Positions 34,458 through 44,571 of a stretch of 64,000 bases of DNA are shown piece by piece (the stretch's first letter is position 1; the number at the start of each line of letters is the position of its first letter). Below the pieces are notes generated by a model, which did no database searches, was not told the DNA's origin, and saw nothing but the letters and a program-made list of their open reading frames with translations. The translations under genes were made by a program, and so were the position numbers. This DNA comes from Flavobacterium psychrophilum. GTDB taxonomy: Bacteria; Bacteroidota; Bacteroidia; Flavobacteriales; Flavobacteriaceae. Location: contig CAMCVA010000006.1 in the NCBI GenBank assembly GCA_945879625.1, positions 65,152-129,151 of the forward strand, read 5' to 3'.

Positions 34458-34540
34458 CCGTTAAGAAAACGATAAACTAATTGAATTGGGTTGTGAGCAA
34501 TAGGATTTATCCCTATTTTCACGCTCTCAAAAAAACAACT

Positions 34541-35215
34541 ATGACAAATTTTGATTGGACGCAATTACTAAACCCTGAATTTTACATTACCATGGAAATT
34601 GCAGGCTACCAATTGGGCTTGTACATCGTTTTGTTTATTGTCTTTGCAGAAACGGGTTTGTTTGCCGGTTTCTTTTTACCAGGGGATAGCCTATTGTTTT
34701 TGTCGGGAATTTATTGTGCGAGTTTGGTGCAAAATGTGGTAACTATCGACAATGATATCATCAATGTAATTCTACTGGCTTCGTCGGTTGCTGTAGCCGG
34801 AATTTTGGGGAATATGGTAGGGTATTGGTTTGGTGCCAAAAGCGGGTATTACCTATTTAAGAAAGAAGACACGTTTTGGTTCAAGAAAAAATACCTGGTG
34901 CAGTCCAAAGATTTTTTTGAAAAATATGGTGGAAAAGCTATTATTTTCGCTCGTTTTTTACCCATATTTAGAACGTTTGCTCCCATCGTAGCCGGAATTG
35001 TCACCATGGACAAAAAGAAATTTATGTTCTTCAACATCGTGAGTTCGTTCTTGTGGTCGTTTGTGCTAATCTTTTCCGGGCATTATTTATATGGCGTTTT
35101 CTTAGAAAAAGGAATTAATCTGAAGGAGCACATTGAGCTCATCGTGATTGTTATCATACTTATTTCGACTTTGCCTGTTATCCTGAAATTAGTCAAAAAG
35201 AAAGTGAAATTATAA
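34541..35215 (+). CDS. DedA family membrane protein
   Basis: With the start at ATG 34541 (MTNFDWTQLLNPEFYITMEIAGYQLG) the protein has 224 residues. It carries the DedA/SNARE-associated (VTT) domain: FAETGLFAGFFLPGDSLLF, ILGNMVGYWFGAKSGY, FFEKYGGKAIIFARFLPIFRTFAPIVAGI and FNIVSSFLWSFVLIFSGHYLYG, with four to five transmembrane segments. DedA proteins act as lipid (undecaprenyl phosphate or phospholipid) flippases or affect membrane homeostasis. An upstream in-frame ATG (34481) would add an untypical 20-residue extension. It is followed by a terminator at 35222. Confidence 0.9.
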   Translation: MTNFDWTQLLNPEFYITMEIAGYQLGLYIVLFIVFAETGLFAGFFLPGDSLLFLSGIYCASLVQNVVTIDNDIINVILLASSVAVAGILGNMVGYWFGAKSGYYLFKKEDTFWFKKKYLVQSKDFFEKYGGKAIIFARFLPIFRTFAPIVAGIVTMDKKKFMFFNIVSSFLWSFVLIFSGHYLYGVFLEKGINLKEHIELIVIVIILISTLPVILKLVKKKVKL

Positions 35216-35221
35216 AAACAA

Positions 35222-35251
35222 AAATCCCGTCTACTGACGGGATTTTTTTAT
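35222..35251. terminator. Terminator between convergent dedA and groEL
   Basis: AATCCCGT (35223-35230) pairs with ACGGGATT (35237-35244), followed by a T run. It sits in the 55-bp gap between the two converging genes. Confidence 0.88.
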
Positions 35252-35270
35252 TCTAGGAAGTTCAGAAAGA

Positions 35271-36914
<1,644 letters not shown>

Positions 36915-36929
36915 TTACTAAATTTAAAA

Positions 36930-37205
36930 TTAAATGATTGCTAAAATATCGTCTTCCCGCATAATTAGGTAGTCGGTTCCGTCGAGTTTCAATTCGGTAC
37001 CTGCGTATTTGCCATACAAAACGGTATCGCCCACTTTTACCGTCATGGTATGGTCTTTTTTGCCATTGCCTACAGCAACAACTGTTCCTTTTTGTGGTTT
37101 TTCTTTTGCAGTATCGGGTATAAAAATCCCAGATGCAGTTTGAGTTTCGGCTGCTACAGGTTCAATGAGCACGCGATCTGAAAGGGGTTTAATTTGTAAT
37201 GCCAT
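36930..37205 (-). CDS. groES: Co-chaperonin GroES (10 kDa)
   Basis: The 91-residue protein has all GroES marks: [12 protein letters not shown], the mobile loop around [46 protein letters not shown] and [13 protein letters not shown]. It caps GroEL rings. The promoter region (37206-37290) contains a sigma-54-like element and lies after the secG terminator, so groES-groEL has its own transcription unit. Confidence 0.98.
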   Translation of the reverse strand: MALQIKPLSDRVLIEPVAAETQTASGIFIPDTAKEKPQKGTVVAVGNGKKDHTMTVKVGDTVLYGKYAGTELKLDGTDYLIMREDDILAII

Positions 37206-37247
37206 AATAAAATTAATTTGGTTACTTGTTTATCGTACTCACTACTT

Positions 37248-37264
37248 GTCACAAATTGTGCCAA
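37248..37264 (-). promoter_or_regulatory. Sigma-54-like -24/-12 element before groES
   Basis: On the minus strand TTGGCAC (37264-37258) is followed by AATTTGTGAC, so that the GG is followed 10 nt later by GA instead of the consensus GC. TTGGCAC matches the -24 half of sigma-54 promoters well and the -12 half only weakly. CACAA-T-TTGTG within it is also an 11-bp palindrome, so it could be a repressor operator. No TAnnTTTG box is seen upstream of groES. Confidence 0.4.
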
Positions 37265-37287
37265 GGGAGGTAAACTGACAATTTTGC

Positions 37288-37322
37288 TTAAAAAAAATGC
37301 CAGCATTGTCAGGCTGGCATTT
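37288..37322 (-). terminator. Terminator of the miaB-secG operon
   Basis: ATGCCAGC and GCTGGCAT (37320-37313 with 37304-37297) form a perfect 8-bp stem, followed on the minus strand by a T-rich run. It lies about 18 bp after the secG stop. Confidence 0.9.
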
Positions 37323-37339
37323 GTGTATGTGATTCGGTT

Positions 37340-37705
37340 TTATTTTTGAGCTGGCGCAGCCGGAGTAACAGGTGCTGGCGCAGCAGGTGCAACAGGTGCA
37401 GCTGCTTTTGGCGCAGCAGTTTTTGGTGCATTTGCATCAATTTTATCCATGATTTTAGAATCATTATCGCTTAATGAACCGGTAAAGCTTAGGCTAGATA
37501 ACAAGATCAATAGAATTAAAATCGCAGCCAACGTCCAAGTACTTTTGTCTAAAAAGTCAGTTGTTTTTTGAACGCCACCCATCATTTGTGATCCGCCTAA
37601 TGACGAAGACAAACCGCCTCCTTTAGGGTTTTGTACCATAATGACAATGATTAATAAAAAACAAACGATAGTGATTAAAACTAAAAAAATCGAAAATGTA
37701 TTCAT
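37340..37705 (-). CDS. secG: Preprotein translocase subunit SecG
   Basis: The 121-residue protein has two transmembrane helices (residues about 4-24 and 55-75) around a cytoplasmic loop with the SecG motif VQNPKGGGLSSSLGG....GGVQKTTDFLDK. The C-terminal 45 residues are Ala/Pro-rich (KTAAPKAAAPVAPAAPAPVTPAAPAQK), an extension common in Bacteroidota. It joins SecY and SecE in the inner-membrane Sec channel, which feeds T9SS cargo to the periplasm. It is the last gene of the operon, with a terminator right after it. Confidence 0.93.
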   Translation of the reverse strand: MNTFSIFLVLITIVCFLLIIVIMVQNPKGGGLSSSLGGSQMMGGVQKTTDFLDKSTWTLAAILILLILLSSLSFTGSLSDNDSKIMDKIDANAPKTAAPKAAAPVAPAAPAPVTPAAPAQK

Positions 37706-37718
37706 GACGTACTCGTGT

Positions 37719-38537
37719 TTATTGTAATTCTTTTATTTGTAAAATTCGGTCTGCAAAGAAACTACTTTTTTCTGGATATTTCAAAATTAATATTTCATAC
37801 GCTTGGATCGCTTTTTGGTATTTTTTTTGCTCCAAGTAGACCTTGGCCAAGGTTTCGGTCATCAAAAACGAAGGGTCTTCTGGTTTTTCAACTGCTTGAA
37901 TTAAAATTTCCTTTTGTGGATTGACGGGTGGTATTTTTGGGTTTAACTCAATAAATTTATCTATCAGGCCCAACTTTGAATCTAAGTTTGCAGAACCAGT
38001 GGCGTGTTCTTCCCGAACGATCGGCTGAATTTTTGTCAGTTGCAACCATTCCTGAAATGAATGTTTTTCGTTAGCTAAAAATCCCAACGGAGAACCAATT
38101 GCAATTGACTCTGGTTTGGTTTCGCTTTCCGTTTGTAGGGGATTCACCTTGGGCTCAGCAGTTGCAATCGAGGTGAGTATCGAACTTTCTAAGGTGTTTT
38201 CTTTAATGGTAAGCGTCGGAATTACTTCTTCGCTGTCTTTTACATCAATAGCCAACAATTCAGCTGCTTTTTGGTCAAACAGTTGCCGTTGAACTGCTGT
38301 AAAGGTGTTCGAGGTAATAAAATCAAACAGTACCGCCCGATCAGTAGAACAGGCCGCAGTGTTTTTGAGTTGTTGGTTGTATTTAAAACTGCTTTGGTTG
38401 TAGAGGCCTTTCAAGTACAAGGCGCGGGCACTCTGAAAATACGGAAATTCCTGTACAATTTGCTCCAAGGATTCGGTATGCTTGTCTTGAACAGCATTCG
38501 GCTTGTTGAGTAAATAGGAAAATTCAGTTGCGTTCAC
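37719..38537 (-). CDS. Conserved hypothetical protein with C-terminal TPR-like repeat
   Basis: The 272-residue soluble protein has an N-terminal helical region (SLEQIVQEFPYFQSARALYLKGLYNQSSFKYNQQLKNTAACS.DR..LFDFI) that looks like TPR pairs, a charged low-complexity middle with FQEWLQLTK and KLGLIDKFIELNPKIPP motifs, and a C-terminal TPR (TETLAKVYLEQKKYQKAIQAYEILILKYPEKSSFFADRI). Such proteins sit between lptE and secG in Flavobacteriaceae. A role in envelope assembly is only suggested by context. It begins 15 bp after lptE and ends 13 bp before secG. Confidence 0.78.
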   Translation of the reverse strand: MNATEFSYLLNKPNAVQDKHTESLEQIVQEFPYFQSARALYLKGLYNQSSFKYNQQLKNTAACSTDRAVLFDFITSNTFTAVQRQLFDQKAAELLAIDVKDSEEVIPTLTIKENTLESSILTSIATAEPKVNPLQTESETKPESIAIGSPLGFLANEKHSFQEWLQLTKIQPIVREEHATGSANLDSKLGLIDKFIELNPKIPPVNPQKEILIQAVEKPEDPSFLMTETLAKVYLEQKKYQKAIQAYEILILKYPEKSSFFADRILQIKELQ

Positions 38538-38552
38538 AGGGTTTGGGTTAGA

Positions 38553-39059
38553 TTACCATTTTGCCAACGACTCATTAAAGACGTCTTGGGTAATGCGTTC
38601 AAAAATTTCATCCAAGCCCGAACTCAATTTAGAGCCCACCAATTGGTCCGTTCCGGCATAATCATAGAAAAACGAAAACCGTTTCTCAAAATTATCGCTC
38701 TCTTTGTTTTTATTGGTAAAGCGCACATTAACCGAAATAGTCAATCGATTTTGCGCGGCGCGTTGGTCGGCGGTGGCTGTAGTCGGGCTAATGCGGTAAT
38801 CGACAATTTCTCCTTCATATACCAAATCGGCTCCCGAACTGCTGAGGTTTAAACTGGTTTGATTTTGAATCAGATTTTGCAAACGTTGGGTAAAGGTGCG
38901 CTCTATTCCGGGCTCAATCAAAGCGGCATTGTTTTGAAAATAATTAACCTGAAAGGTGCTGGCATCAATTTTACCGGTACCCGTAAAATTATATACCGAG
39001 CAGCTGTTGCTGATCGAAATAAGCAGGAACAATCCAATACAAGTAAGGCTAAATTTCAT
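38553..39059 (-). CDS. lptE: LptE-like LPS-assembly lipoprotein
   Basis: With the start at ATG 39059 the protein has 168 residues and a lipoprotein signal (MKFSLTCIGLFLLISISNSC, lipobox SNSC). It then shows the Bacteroidota LptE pattern CSVYNFTGTGKIDASTFQVNYFQNNA, PGIERTFTQRLQNLI, DLVYEGEIVDYRISPTTATAD and ERITQDVFNESLAKW. LptE plugs the LptD barrel that inserts lipopolysaccharide in the outer membrane. In-frame ATGs at 39110 and 39185 would bury the lipobox and are less likely. It lies in the miaB-secG operon after the sigma-54 activator. Confidence 0.85.
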   Translation of the reverse strand: MKFSLTCIGLFLLISISNSCSVYNFTGTGKIDASTFQVNYFQNNAALIEPGIERTFTQRLQNLIQNQTSLNLSSSGADLVYEGEIVDYRISPTTATADQRAAQNRLTISVNVRFTNKNKESDNFEKRFSFFYDYAGTDQLVGSKLSSGLDEIFERITQDVFNESLAKW

Positions 39060-39126
39060 TTTATGGATTAAAAAGTCAAAGATATTCTTTTTCGGCTTAG
39101 TTGTTTTCATAAATTCAATGGGACAA

Positions 39127-40383
39127 TTACAAATCAAATTGCTTGATTTTACGGTACAAGGTGCGTTCTGAAATGCCCAATTCATCGGCAGCAGCCTTCC
39201 GTTTGCCTTTGTTTTTTTCTAACGATTTTTTGATGAGCTCTATTTCTTTTTGTTCGAGCTTGAGTACTTCTTCCTCTTCGATGGTTTCGGCCAGCAGATA
39301 ATTGTCGTCGGTATCGTCAAAATGAGACGTGCTGTTTTGCTTCGCCATTACTTCTGTTCTAGGCGATTCTTCAAAACTAATTTCACTCTCAACCGATTGA
39401 CTTCCGTATATTTTTTGAATTAAGTTGGGGTTGATGTCTTGTGCTTTTGACGCTCCATTTTTTATCAATTCTAGGGTGAGTTTTTTCAAATCATTCAAGT
39501 CGCTTTTCATATCAAAAAGTACCTTATATAATATATCGCGCTCGGTGCTGAAATCACTTTCCGATTTTTTATCTCGAATCACAGAGGGCAAATTGGATCC
39601 TTCTTGGGGCAAATAGGAGAGTAAAATTGCACCGCTAATATCGCGCTGGGTTTCCAATACCGACAGTTGTTCGGCCACATTGCGCAGCTGACGAATGTTT
39701 CCGGCCCAACGAAATTTTTGCAACACCGACACGGCGTGCTCGTCTAGTTTGAGGGGTGGCATTTTGTATTTGTGGGCAAAATCGGCGGCAAATTTCCGAA
39801 ACAACAAATGAATATCGTCTTTGCGTTCCCGCAAGGGAGGCAGCAATATTTCGACGGTGCTCAATCGGTAATACAAATCTTCTCGAAATTTTCCTTTGGC
39901 AATCGCATCGAGCAAATTCACGTTGGTGGCCGCCACAATGCGCACATTGGTTTTTTGTACTTGCGATGATCCTACCTTAATAAATTCCCCGTTTTCTAGT
40001 ACACGCAACAAACGCACTTGGGTGGTGAGTGGCAATTCGCCCACTTCGTCCAAGAAAATGGTTCCGCCGTTGGCCACTTCAAAATAGCCTTCGCGGGTAT
40101 TGGTGGCGCCCGTAAACGATCCTTTTTCGTGGCCAAATAATTCGCTGTCAATCGTGCCTTCGGGAATGGCTCCGCAGTTTACCGCGATATATTTGCCGTG
40201 TTTGCGGTGGGACAACGAATGGATGATCTTCGGAATGTTTTCTTTTCCAACCCCGCTTTCGCCTGACACCAACACACTAATATCGGTAGGGGCTACCTGG
40301 ATTGCTTTTTCTATGGCGCGGTTGAGTTTTGGATCGTTTCCAATAATTTCAAATCGTTGCTTGATGGCCTGAACACTTTCCAT
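39127..40383 (-). CDS. Sigma-54-dependent transcriptional activator (AAA+, no receiver domain)
   Basis: The 418-residue protein starts almost directly with the AAA+ domain: Walker A GESGVGKENIPK (about residue 41), the sigma-54-contacting loop FGHEKGSFTGA, Walker B GGTIFLDEVGELP and later LYYRLSTVEILLPPLRER and FRWAGNIRQLRN. The C-terminus is a Fis-type helix-turn-helix (KGKRKAAADELGISERTLYRKIKQF). It has no N-terminal regulatory domain, so activity is probably controlled by expression or a partner. The gene is the second of the miaB-secG operon. Its direct targets are not shown, but lptE and the nearby groESL promoter are candidates. Confidence 0.92.
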   Translation of the reverse strand: MESVQAIKQRFEIIGNDPKLNRAIEKAIQVAPTDISVLVSGESGVGKENIPKIIHSLSHRKHGKYIAVNCGAIPEGTIDSELFGHEKGSFTGATNTREGYFEVANGGTIFLDEVGELPLTTQVRLLRVLENGEFIKVGSSQVQKTNVRIVAATNVNLLDAIAKGKFREDLYYRLSTVEILLPPLRERKDDIHLLFRKFAADFAHKYKMPPLKLDEHAVSVLQKFRWAGNIRQLRNVAEQLSVLETQRDISGAILLSYLPQEGSNLPSVIRDKKSESDFSTERDILYKVLFDMKSDLNDLKKLTLELIKNGASKAQDINPNLIQKIYGSQSVESEISFEESPRTEVMAKQNSTSHFDDTDDNYLLAETIEEEEVLKLEQKEIELIKKSLEKNKGKRKAAADELGISERTLYRKIKQFDL

Positions 40384-40393
40384 AATCCGTTTT

Positions 40394-41842
40394 TTAGTTC
40401 ATTGAGGAATAATCAACCGCTTTGCCTAGTAGGGTTCCGCTGGTGCAAGCGGTAATTTGCACGTGTACAAACTCCCCAACTTGGTAGTTTTCTTTGGGAA
40501 AAACTACTACCAAATTTTGTGAATTGCGTCCCGCCCAATCGGCTGCTGATTTTTTGGATTCTTTTTCGATCAACACTTCTACTGTTTTGCCTACAAACTC
40601 CTGGGTTCTGAACGCGCTGTGGGTGCGTTGTAAATCGACAATTTCTTGTAAGCGGCGCAATTTGGTTTCTTCGGGCACGTCGTCTTCCATTTTTCTGCCT
40701 GCCAAAGTTCCTGGTCGTTCTGAATAGGCATACATATACCCAAAGCTGTATTTCACTTCGTCCATCAAACTCAGCGTATCTTGGTGATCGGCTTCGGTTT
40801 CTGAAGGGAATCCAGAAATCATATCTTGGGTGATGCTGCAATTGGGAATGATTTCGTGTATTTTGGCTATCAAATTCAGGTATTGTTCACGTGTATGCAA
40901 GCGATTCATTTCTTTCAAAATGCGGTCGCTGCCCGACTGAACCGGCAGGTGAATGTGCTTGCAAATATTAGGATATTGGGCAATTATATGCAAAACGGGT
41001 TCGTGCATGTCCTGCGGATTCGAAGTCGAAAAACGCACCCGCATCTTCGGGAATGTAGTGGCTACCAATGCTAGCAAATGGTCAAAAGTAACCGCAGTTG
41101 CTTTTTGCATGTCACTGGCTTTGTCAAAATCTTTTTTTAATCCGCCGCCATACCACAAATAACTGTCTACGTTTTGACCCAATAAGGTAATTTCTTTGTA
41201 ACCCGTCTCCCAAAGTTGTTTAATTTCGGCCAAGATACTTTGCGGTTCCCGGCTGCGTTCGCGTCCGCGGGTAAAGGGCACCACGCAAAAGGTGCACATG
41301 TTGTCACAGCCTCGCGTGATGGATACAAAAGCCGAAACACCATTGGTATTGAGCCGCACCGGGGAGATGTCGCCGTAGGTTTCTTCTTTAGAAAGCAGCA
41401 CATTTATCGCGTCTCTGCCGTCTTCTACTTCTTGTAATAAGTTGGGTAAATCTTTGTAGGCGTCGGGGCCTACAACCAGGTCTACTATTTTTTCTTCTTC
41501 TAAAAATTGATTCTTTAATCGCTCGGCCATGCAGCCCAATACGCCCACTTTCATGCCCGGATTTACGGTGCGTTTCACCGCATTGTATTTTTCCAAGCGC
41601 TTGCGCACGGTTTGTTCGGCCTTGTCGCGTATGGAGCAGGTGTTCACCAAAACCAAATCGGCTTCCTCCATAATTTGAGTGGTGTTGTATCCGTTATCAG
41701 ACAAAATCGAAGCGACGATTTCGCTGTCCGAAAAATTCATGGCACAGCCGTAACTTTCTATGTATAGCTTTTTGGTGTTGTGCGCTTTGGCAGGCAACAC
41801 AAATTGAGTACCTTGTTTGTGTTCTTCTATTGTTTTGTCCAT
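40394..41842 (-). CDS. miaB: tRNA-2-methylthio-N6-dimethylallyladenosine synthase MiaB
   Basis: With the start at ATG 41842 (MDKTIEEHKQG) the protein has 482 residues. It has the N-terminal methylthiotransferase domain with Cys in ESYGCAMNFSDSE, LVNTCSIRDKAEQTV and VGVLGCMAERL, the radical-SAM CxxxCxxC (ITRGCDNMCTFCVVPFTRGRERSR) and a C-terminal TRAM domain (FVGKTVEVLIE..SKKSAADWAGRNSQN). It adds a methylthio group to isopentenyl-A37 in tRNAs using two Fe-S clusters and SAM. An in-frame ATG six codons upstream is possible. It is the first gene of a five-gene operon and is divergent from topA. Confidence 0.96.
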   Translation of the reverse strand: MDKTIEEHKQGTQFVLPAKAHNTKKLYIESYGCAMNFSDSEIVASILSDNGYNTTQIMEEADLVLVNTCSIRDKAEQTVRKRLEKYNAVKRTVNPGMKVGVLGCMAERLKNQFLEEEKIVDLVVGPDAYKDLPNLLQEVEDGRDAINVLLSKEETYGDISPVRLNTNGVSAFVSITRGCDNMCTFCVVPFTRGRERSREPQSILAEIKQLWETGYKEITLLGQNVDSYLWYGGGLKKDFDKASDMQKATAVTFDHLLALVATTFPKMRVRFSTSNPQDMHEPVLHIIAQYPNICKHIHLPVQSGSDRILKEMNRLHTREQYLNLIAKIHEIIPNCSITQDMISGFPSETEADHQDTLSLMDEVKYSFGYMYAYSERPGTLAGRKMEDDVPEETKLRRLQEIVDLQRTHSAFRTQEFVGKTVEVLIEKESKKSAADWAGRNSQNLVVVFPKENYQVGEFVHVQITACTSGTLLGKAVDYSSMN

Positions 41843-42004
41843 GGGTAATGTAAACATCATTCAATCCGTACGCAAATATAATGCAATTCACGTAATTCTG
41901 ACAAGTTGTCAGTCAATCAAGCGGTCAATTTTCTTAGACACGAACTTGGTTGTTGGGAATCAATATAAAATAGGAGCAGTTGTGTCTATTTTTTGGGGTT
42001 GGAA

Positions 42005-42033
42005 TTGCTGTTTGAAAAAAACTACTACTTTTG
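42005..42033 (+). promoter_or_regulatory. Bacteroidota-type promoter of topA
   Basis: TTG at 42005-42007 is followed after 18 bp by TACTTTTG at 42026-42033. The predicted start of transcription, near 42040, leaves a leader of about 14 nt and supports ATG 42054 as the true start over an upstream in-frame ATG at 41817. Confidence 0.6.
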
Positions 42034-42053
42034 CGGCTCAAACAAATCCAAAG

Positions 42054-44570
42054 ATGGCAAAGAATTTAGTGATAGTGGAGTCGCCTGCTAAGGCAAAAAC
42101 AATCGAGAAATTTTTAGGTAGCGATTTCCAAGTGGAGTCGAGCTATGGCCACATTGCCGATTTGCCTTCTAAGGAAATTGGGGTAGATGTACTCAACGGA
42201 TTTAAACCCAAATACGAAGTCTCCGCCGACAAAAAAGCCTTGGTCAGTAAACTCAAAACCTTAGCCAAAAATGCCGAAATGGTTTGGTTGGCATCCGATG
42301 AGGACCGTGAAGGAGAAGCCATTTCTTGGCATTTGGCCGAAGAATTAAAATTAGACAAAGCCAAAACCAAACGAATAGTTTTTCATGAGATTACCAAAAC
42401 GGCCATTTTGAAAGCCATTGATAATCCCCGAGAAATAGATTTTAATTTGGTGAATGCCCAACAAGCTCGTCGCGTCTTAGACCGATTGGTGGGCTACGAA
42501 TTATCGCCTGTGTTGTGGCGAAAAGTTAGAGGAGGTTTGTCAGCCGGTCGCGTGCAATCGGTTTCGGTGCGATTGATCGTGGAACGGGAGCGCGAAATTC
42601 AAGAATTCAAACCCGTAGCGTCTTATAGTGTGGTGGGCGAATTTGGCACGGCAAACGGAAAAACACTGAAAGCCAAATTGGCCAAAAATTTCAACACCAA
42701 AGCAGAAGCCACCGATTTTTTACAGAAAAACATAAACTCCAGCTATACCGTTAGTGATTTAGAAACTAAGCCGGCCAAAAAATCACCAGCTGCTCCCTTT
42801 ACCACGTCGACCTTGCAACAAGAGGCGGCTCGAAAATTGTATTTGCCCGTAGGCATCACCATGCAATTGGCGCAACGATTATATGAAGCGGGGTTGATAA
42901 CGTACATGAGAACCGACAGTGTGAATCTCTCCAAAGAAGCTTCAGATGCCGCACAGGCTGAAATTATCCGATCATACGGGAAAGAATTTAGCAAGCCGAG
43001 AACTTTTGCCAATAGAAGTAAAGGCGCACAAGAAGCACACGAGGCCATTCGTCCCACCGACATGTCGCGACATACCGTAAATGTAGATCGCGATCAAGCT
43101 CGATTGTATGATTTGATTTGGAAACGCACCTTGGCCTCGCAAATGAGTGAAGCCGAATTGGAACGCACGCAGGTGAAAATTGCGGCGTCCAACCACTCGG
43201 AATTGTTTACCGCAGCCGGTGAAGTGTTGCTTTTTGAAGGATTTTTAAAAGTATACTTAGAAGGAAACGACGACGACGACGAGGAACAAGAAGGGATGTT
43301 GCCCGCCTTGAAAGTAAACGAAGCGCTGGCGCAAAATTACATTACTGCAACCGAACGTTACACCAGAGCAGCAGCACGTTATACAGAGGCCTCTTTGGTG
43401 AAGAAATTGGAAGAGTTAGGCATCGGCAGACCCTCAACCTATGCGCCGACTATTTCTACCATTATTAGTAGAAATTATGTAGAGAAAGGAAACTTAGAAG
43501 GGCACGAACGCAAGTATACCCAATTGACTTTACAGGCCAATGCAATTCAGGAGCAATTGCTCAAAGAAAATACCGGATCAGATAAAGGCAAATTGGTGCC
43601 AACCGATATCGGAACCATCGTGACCGACTTTTTGGTGAAAAACTTTGGTACTATTTTAGATTATCACTTTACCGCCAAGGTAGAACAGGACTTTGACGAA
43701 ATCGCCGAGGGCAATGTAAATTGGTCCAAGATGATGCAGGAGTTTTACGATAAATTCCATCCGAATGTGCAAGATGTCGAGGCCAATGCCGAGCGCGAAA
43801 GCGGCGAACGTATTTTAGGCGTTGATCCTGTTTCGGGCAGACCCGTGAGTGTGCGTTTGGGTAAATTTGGTCCGATGGTGCAAATTGGCGATGCCGAAGC
43901 CGAGGACAAAAAATTTGCCAGTTTGATGAACGACCAAAACATTGGTACCATTAGCTTGGAAGAAGCCTTACAATTGTTTTTATTGCCCAAGAATTTAGGC
44001 GAATACAAAGGCGAGGTGATCGAAGTGAATAACGGTCGATATGGCCCATACGTGAAATTTGGCACACAATTCATCTCGTTGCCGCGCGGGGAAGACCCGA
44101 TGAGTATAACGCTAGAAAGAGCACAAGAAATTATAGACGAGAAAGCCAAAGCTGATGCGCCAATTGGAATGTTTCAAAACGAACCCGTACAAAAAGGAGT
44201 AGGCCGATTTGGGCCCTTTATCAAATGGAACAGCATGTTCATCAACGTGAATAAAAAGTACAATTTTGACCAGTTGACGCAGGATGATATCAATCAATTA
44301 ATCGAAGAGAAACTGCAAAAAGAGGTCGATAAGGTTTTGCATCACTGGAAAGCTGAAGGAATTGTGGTTGAAAAAGCCCGTTGGGGAAGATCGGTTATCT
44401 TGAAAGGAAAACTCAAAATTGAATTGAGCAAAGACGTGGATGCGGCTAATCTTACTTTGGCACAAGTAGAAGAAATTATCGCCAAAAAGACGCCTGCAAA
44501 AAAATCACCAGCCAAGAAATCACCAGCCAAAAAAGCAGTAGCTAAAAAATCAACTCCAAAGAAAAACTAA
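42054..44570 (+). CDS. topA: DNA topoisomerase I
   Basis: The 838-residue protein starts MAKNLVIVESPAKAKTIEKFLG (TOPRIM domain, DEDREGEAISWHLAE), followed by the type IA core with the active-site Tyr in AGLITYMRTDSV (about residue 295), then C-terminal repeats (YGPYVKFG and FGPFIKWN motifs) in place of the classic zinc fingers. The last 35 residues are a Lys/Ala/Pro tail (AKKSPAKKSPAKKAVAKK) that resembles histone-like tails and should bind DNA. It relaxes negative supercoils. The next gene starts with GTG 1 bp after the stop, so they are coupled. Confidence 0.96.
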   Translation: MAKNLVIVESPAKAKTIEKFLGSDFQVESSYGHIADLPSKEIGVDVLNGFKPKYEVSADKKALVSKLKTLAKNAEMVWLASDEDREGEAISWHLAEELKLDKAKTKRIVFHEITKTAILKAIDNPREIDFNLVNAQQARRVLDRLVGYELSPVLWRKVRGGLSAGRVQSVSVRLIVEREREIQEFKPVASYSVVGEFGTANGKTLKAKLAKNFNTKAEATDFLQKNINSSYTVSDLETKPAKKSPAAPFTTSTLQQEAARKLYLPVGITMQLAQRLYEAGLITYMRTDSVNLSKEASDAAQAEIIRSYGKEFSKPRTFANRSKGAQEAHEAIRPTDMSRHTVNVDRDQARLYDLIWKRTLASQMSEAELERTQVKIAASNHSELFTAAGEVLLFEGFLKVYLEGNDDDDEEQEGMLPALKVNEALAQNYITATERYTRAAARYTEASLVKKLEELGIGRPSTYAPTISTIISRNYVEKGNLEGHERKYTQLTLQANAIQEQLLKENTGSDKGKLVPTDIGTIVTDFLVKNFGTILDYHFTAKVEQDFDEIAEGNVNWSKMMQEFYDKFHPNVQDVEANAERESGERILGVDPVSGRPVSVRLGKFGPMVQIGDAEAEDKKFASLMNDQNIGTISLEEALQLFLLPKNLGEYKGEVIEVNNGRYGPYVKFGTQFISLPRGEDPMSITLERAQEIIDEKAKADAPIGMFQNEPVQKGVGRFGPFIKWNSMFINVNKKYNFDQLTQDDINQLIEEKLQKEVDKVLHHWKAEGIVVEKARWGRSVILKGKLKIELSKDVDAANLTLAQVEEIIAKKTPAKKSPAKKSPAKKAVAKKSTPKKN

Positions 44571-44571
44571 C

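Noticed and set aside
41817..42053. Upstream ATG extension of topA by 79 codons
   Set aside because: The topoisomerase family starts at MAKNLVIVESPAKAK, and the predicted promoter lies inside the extension.
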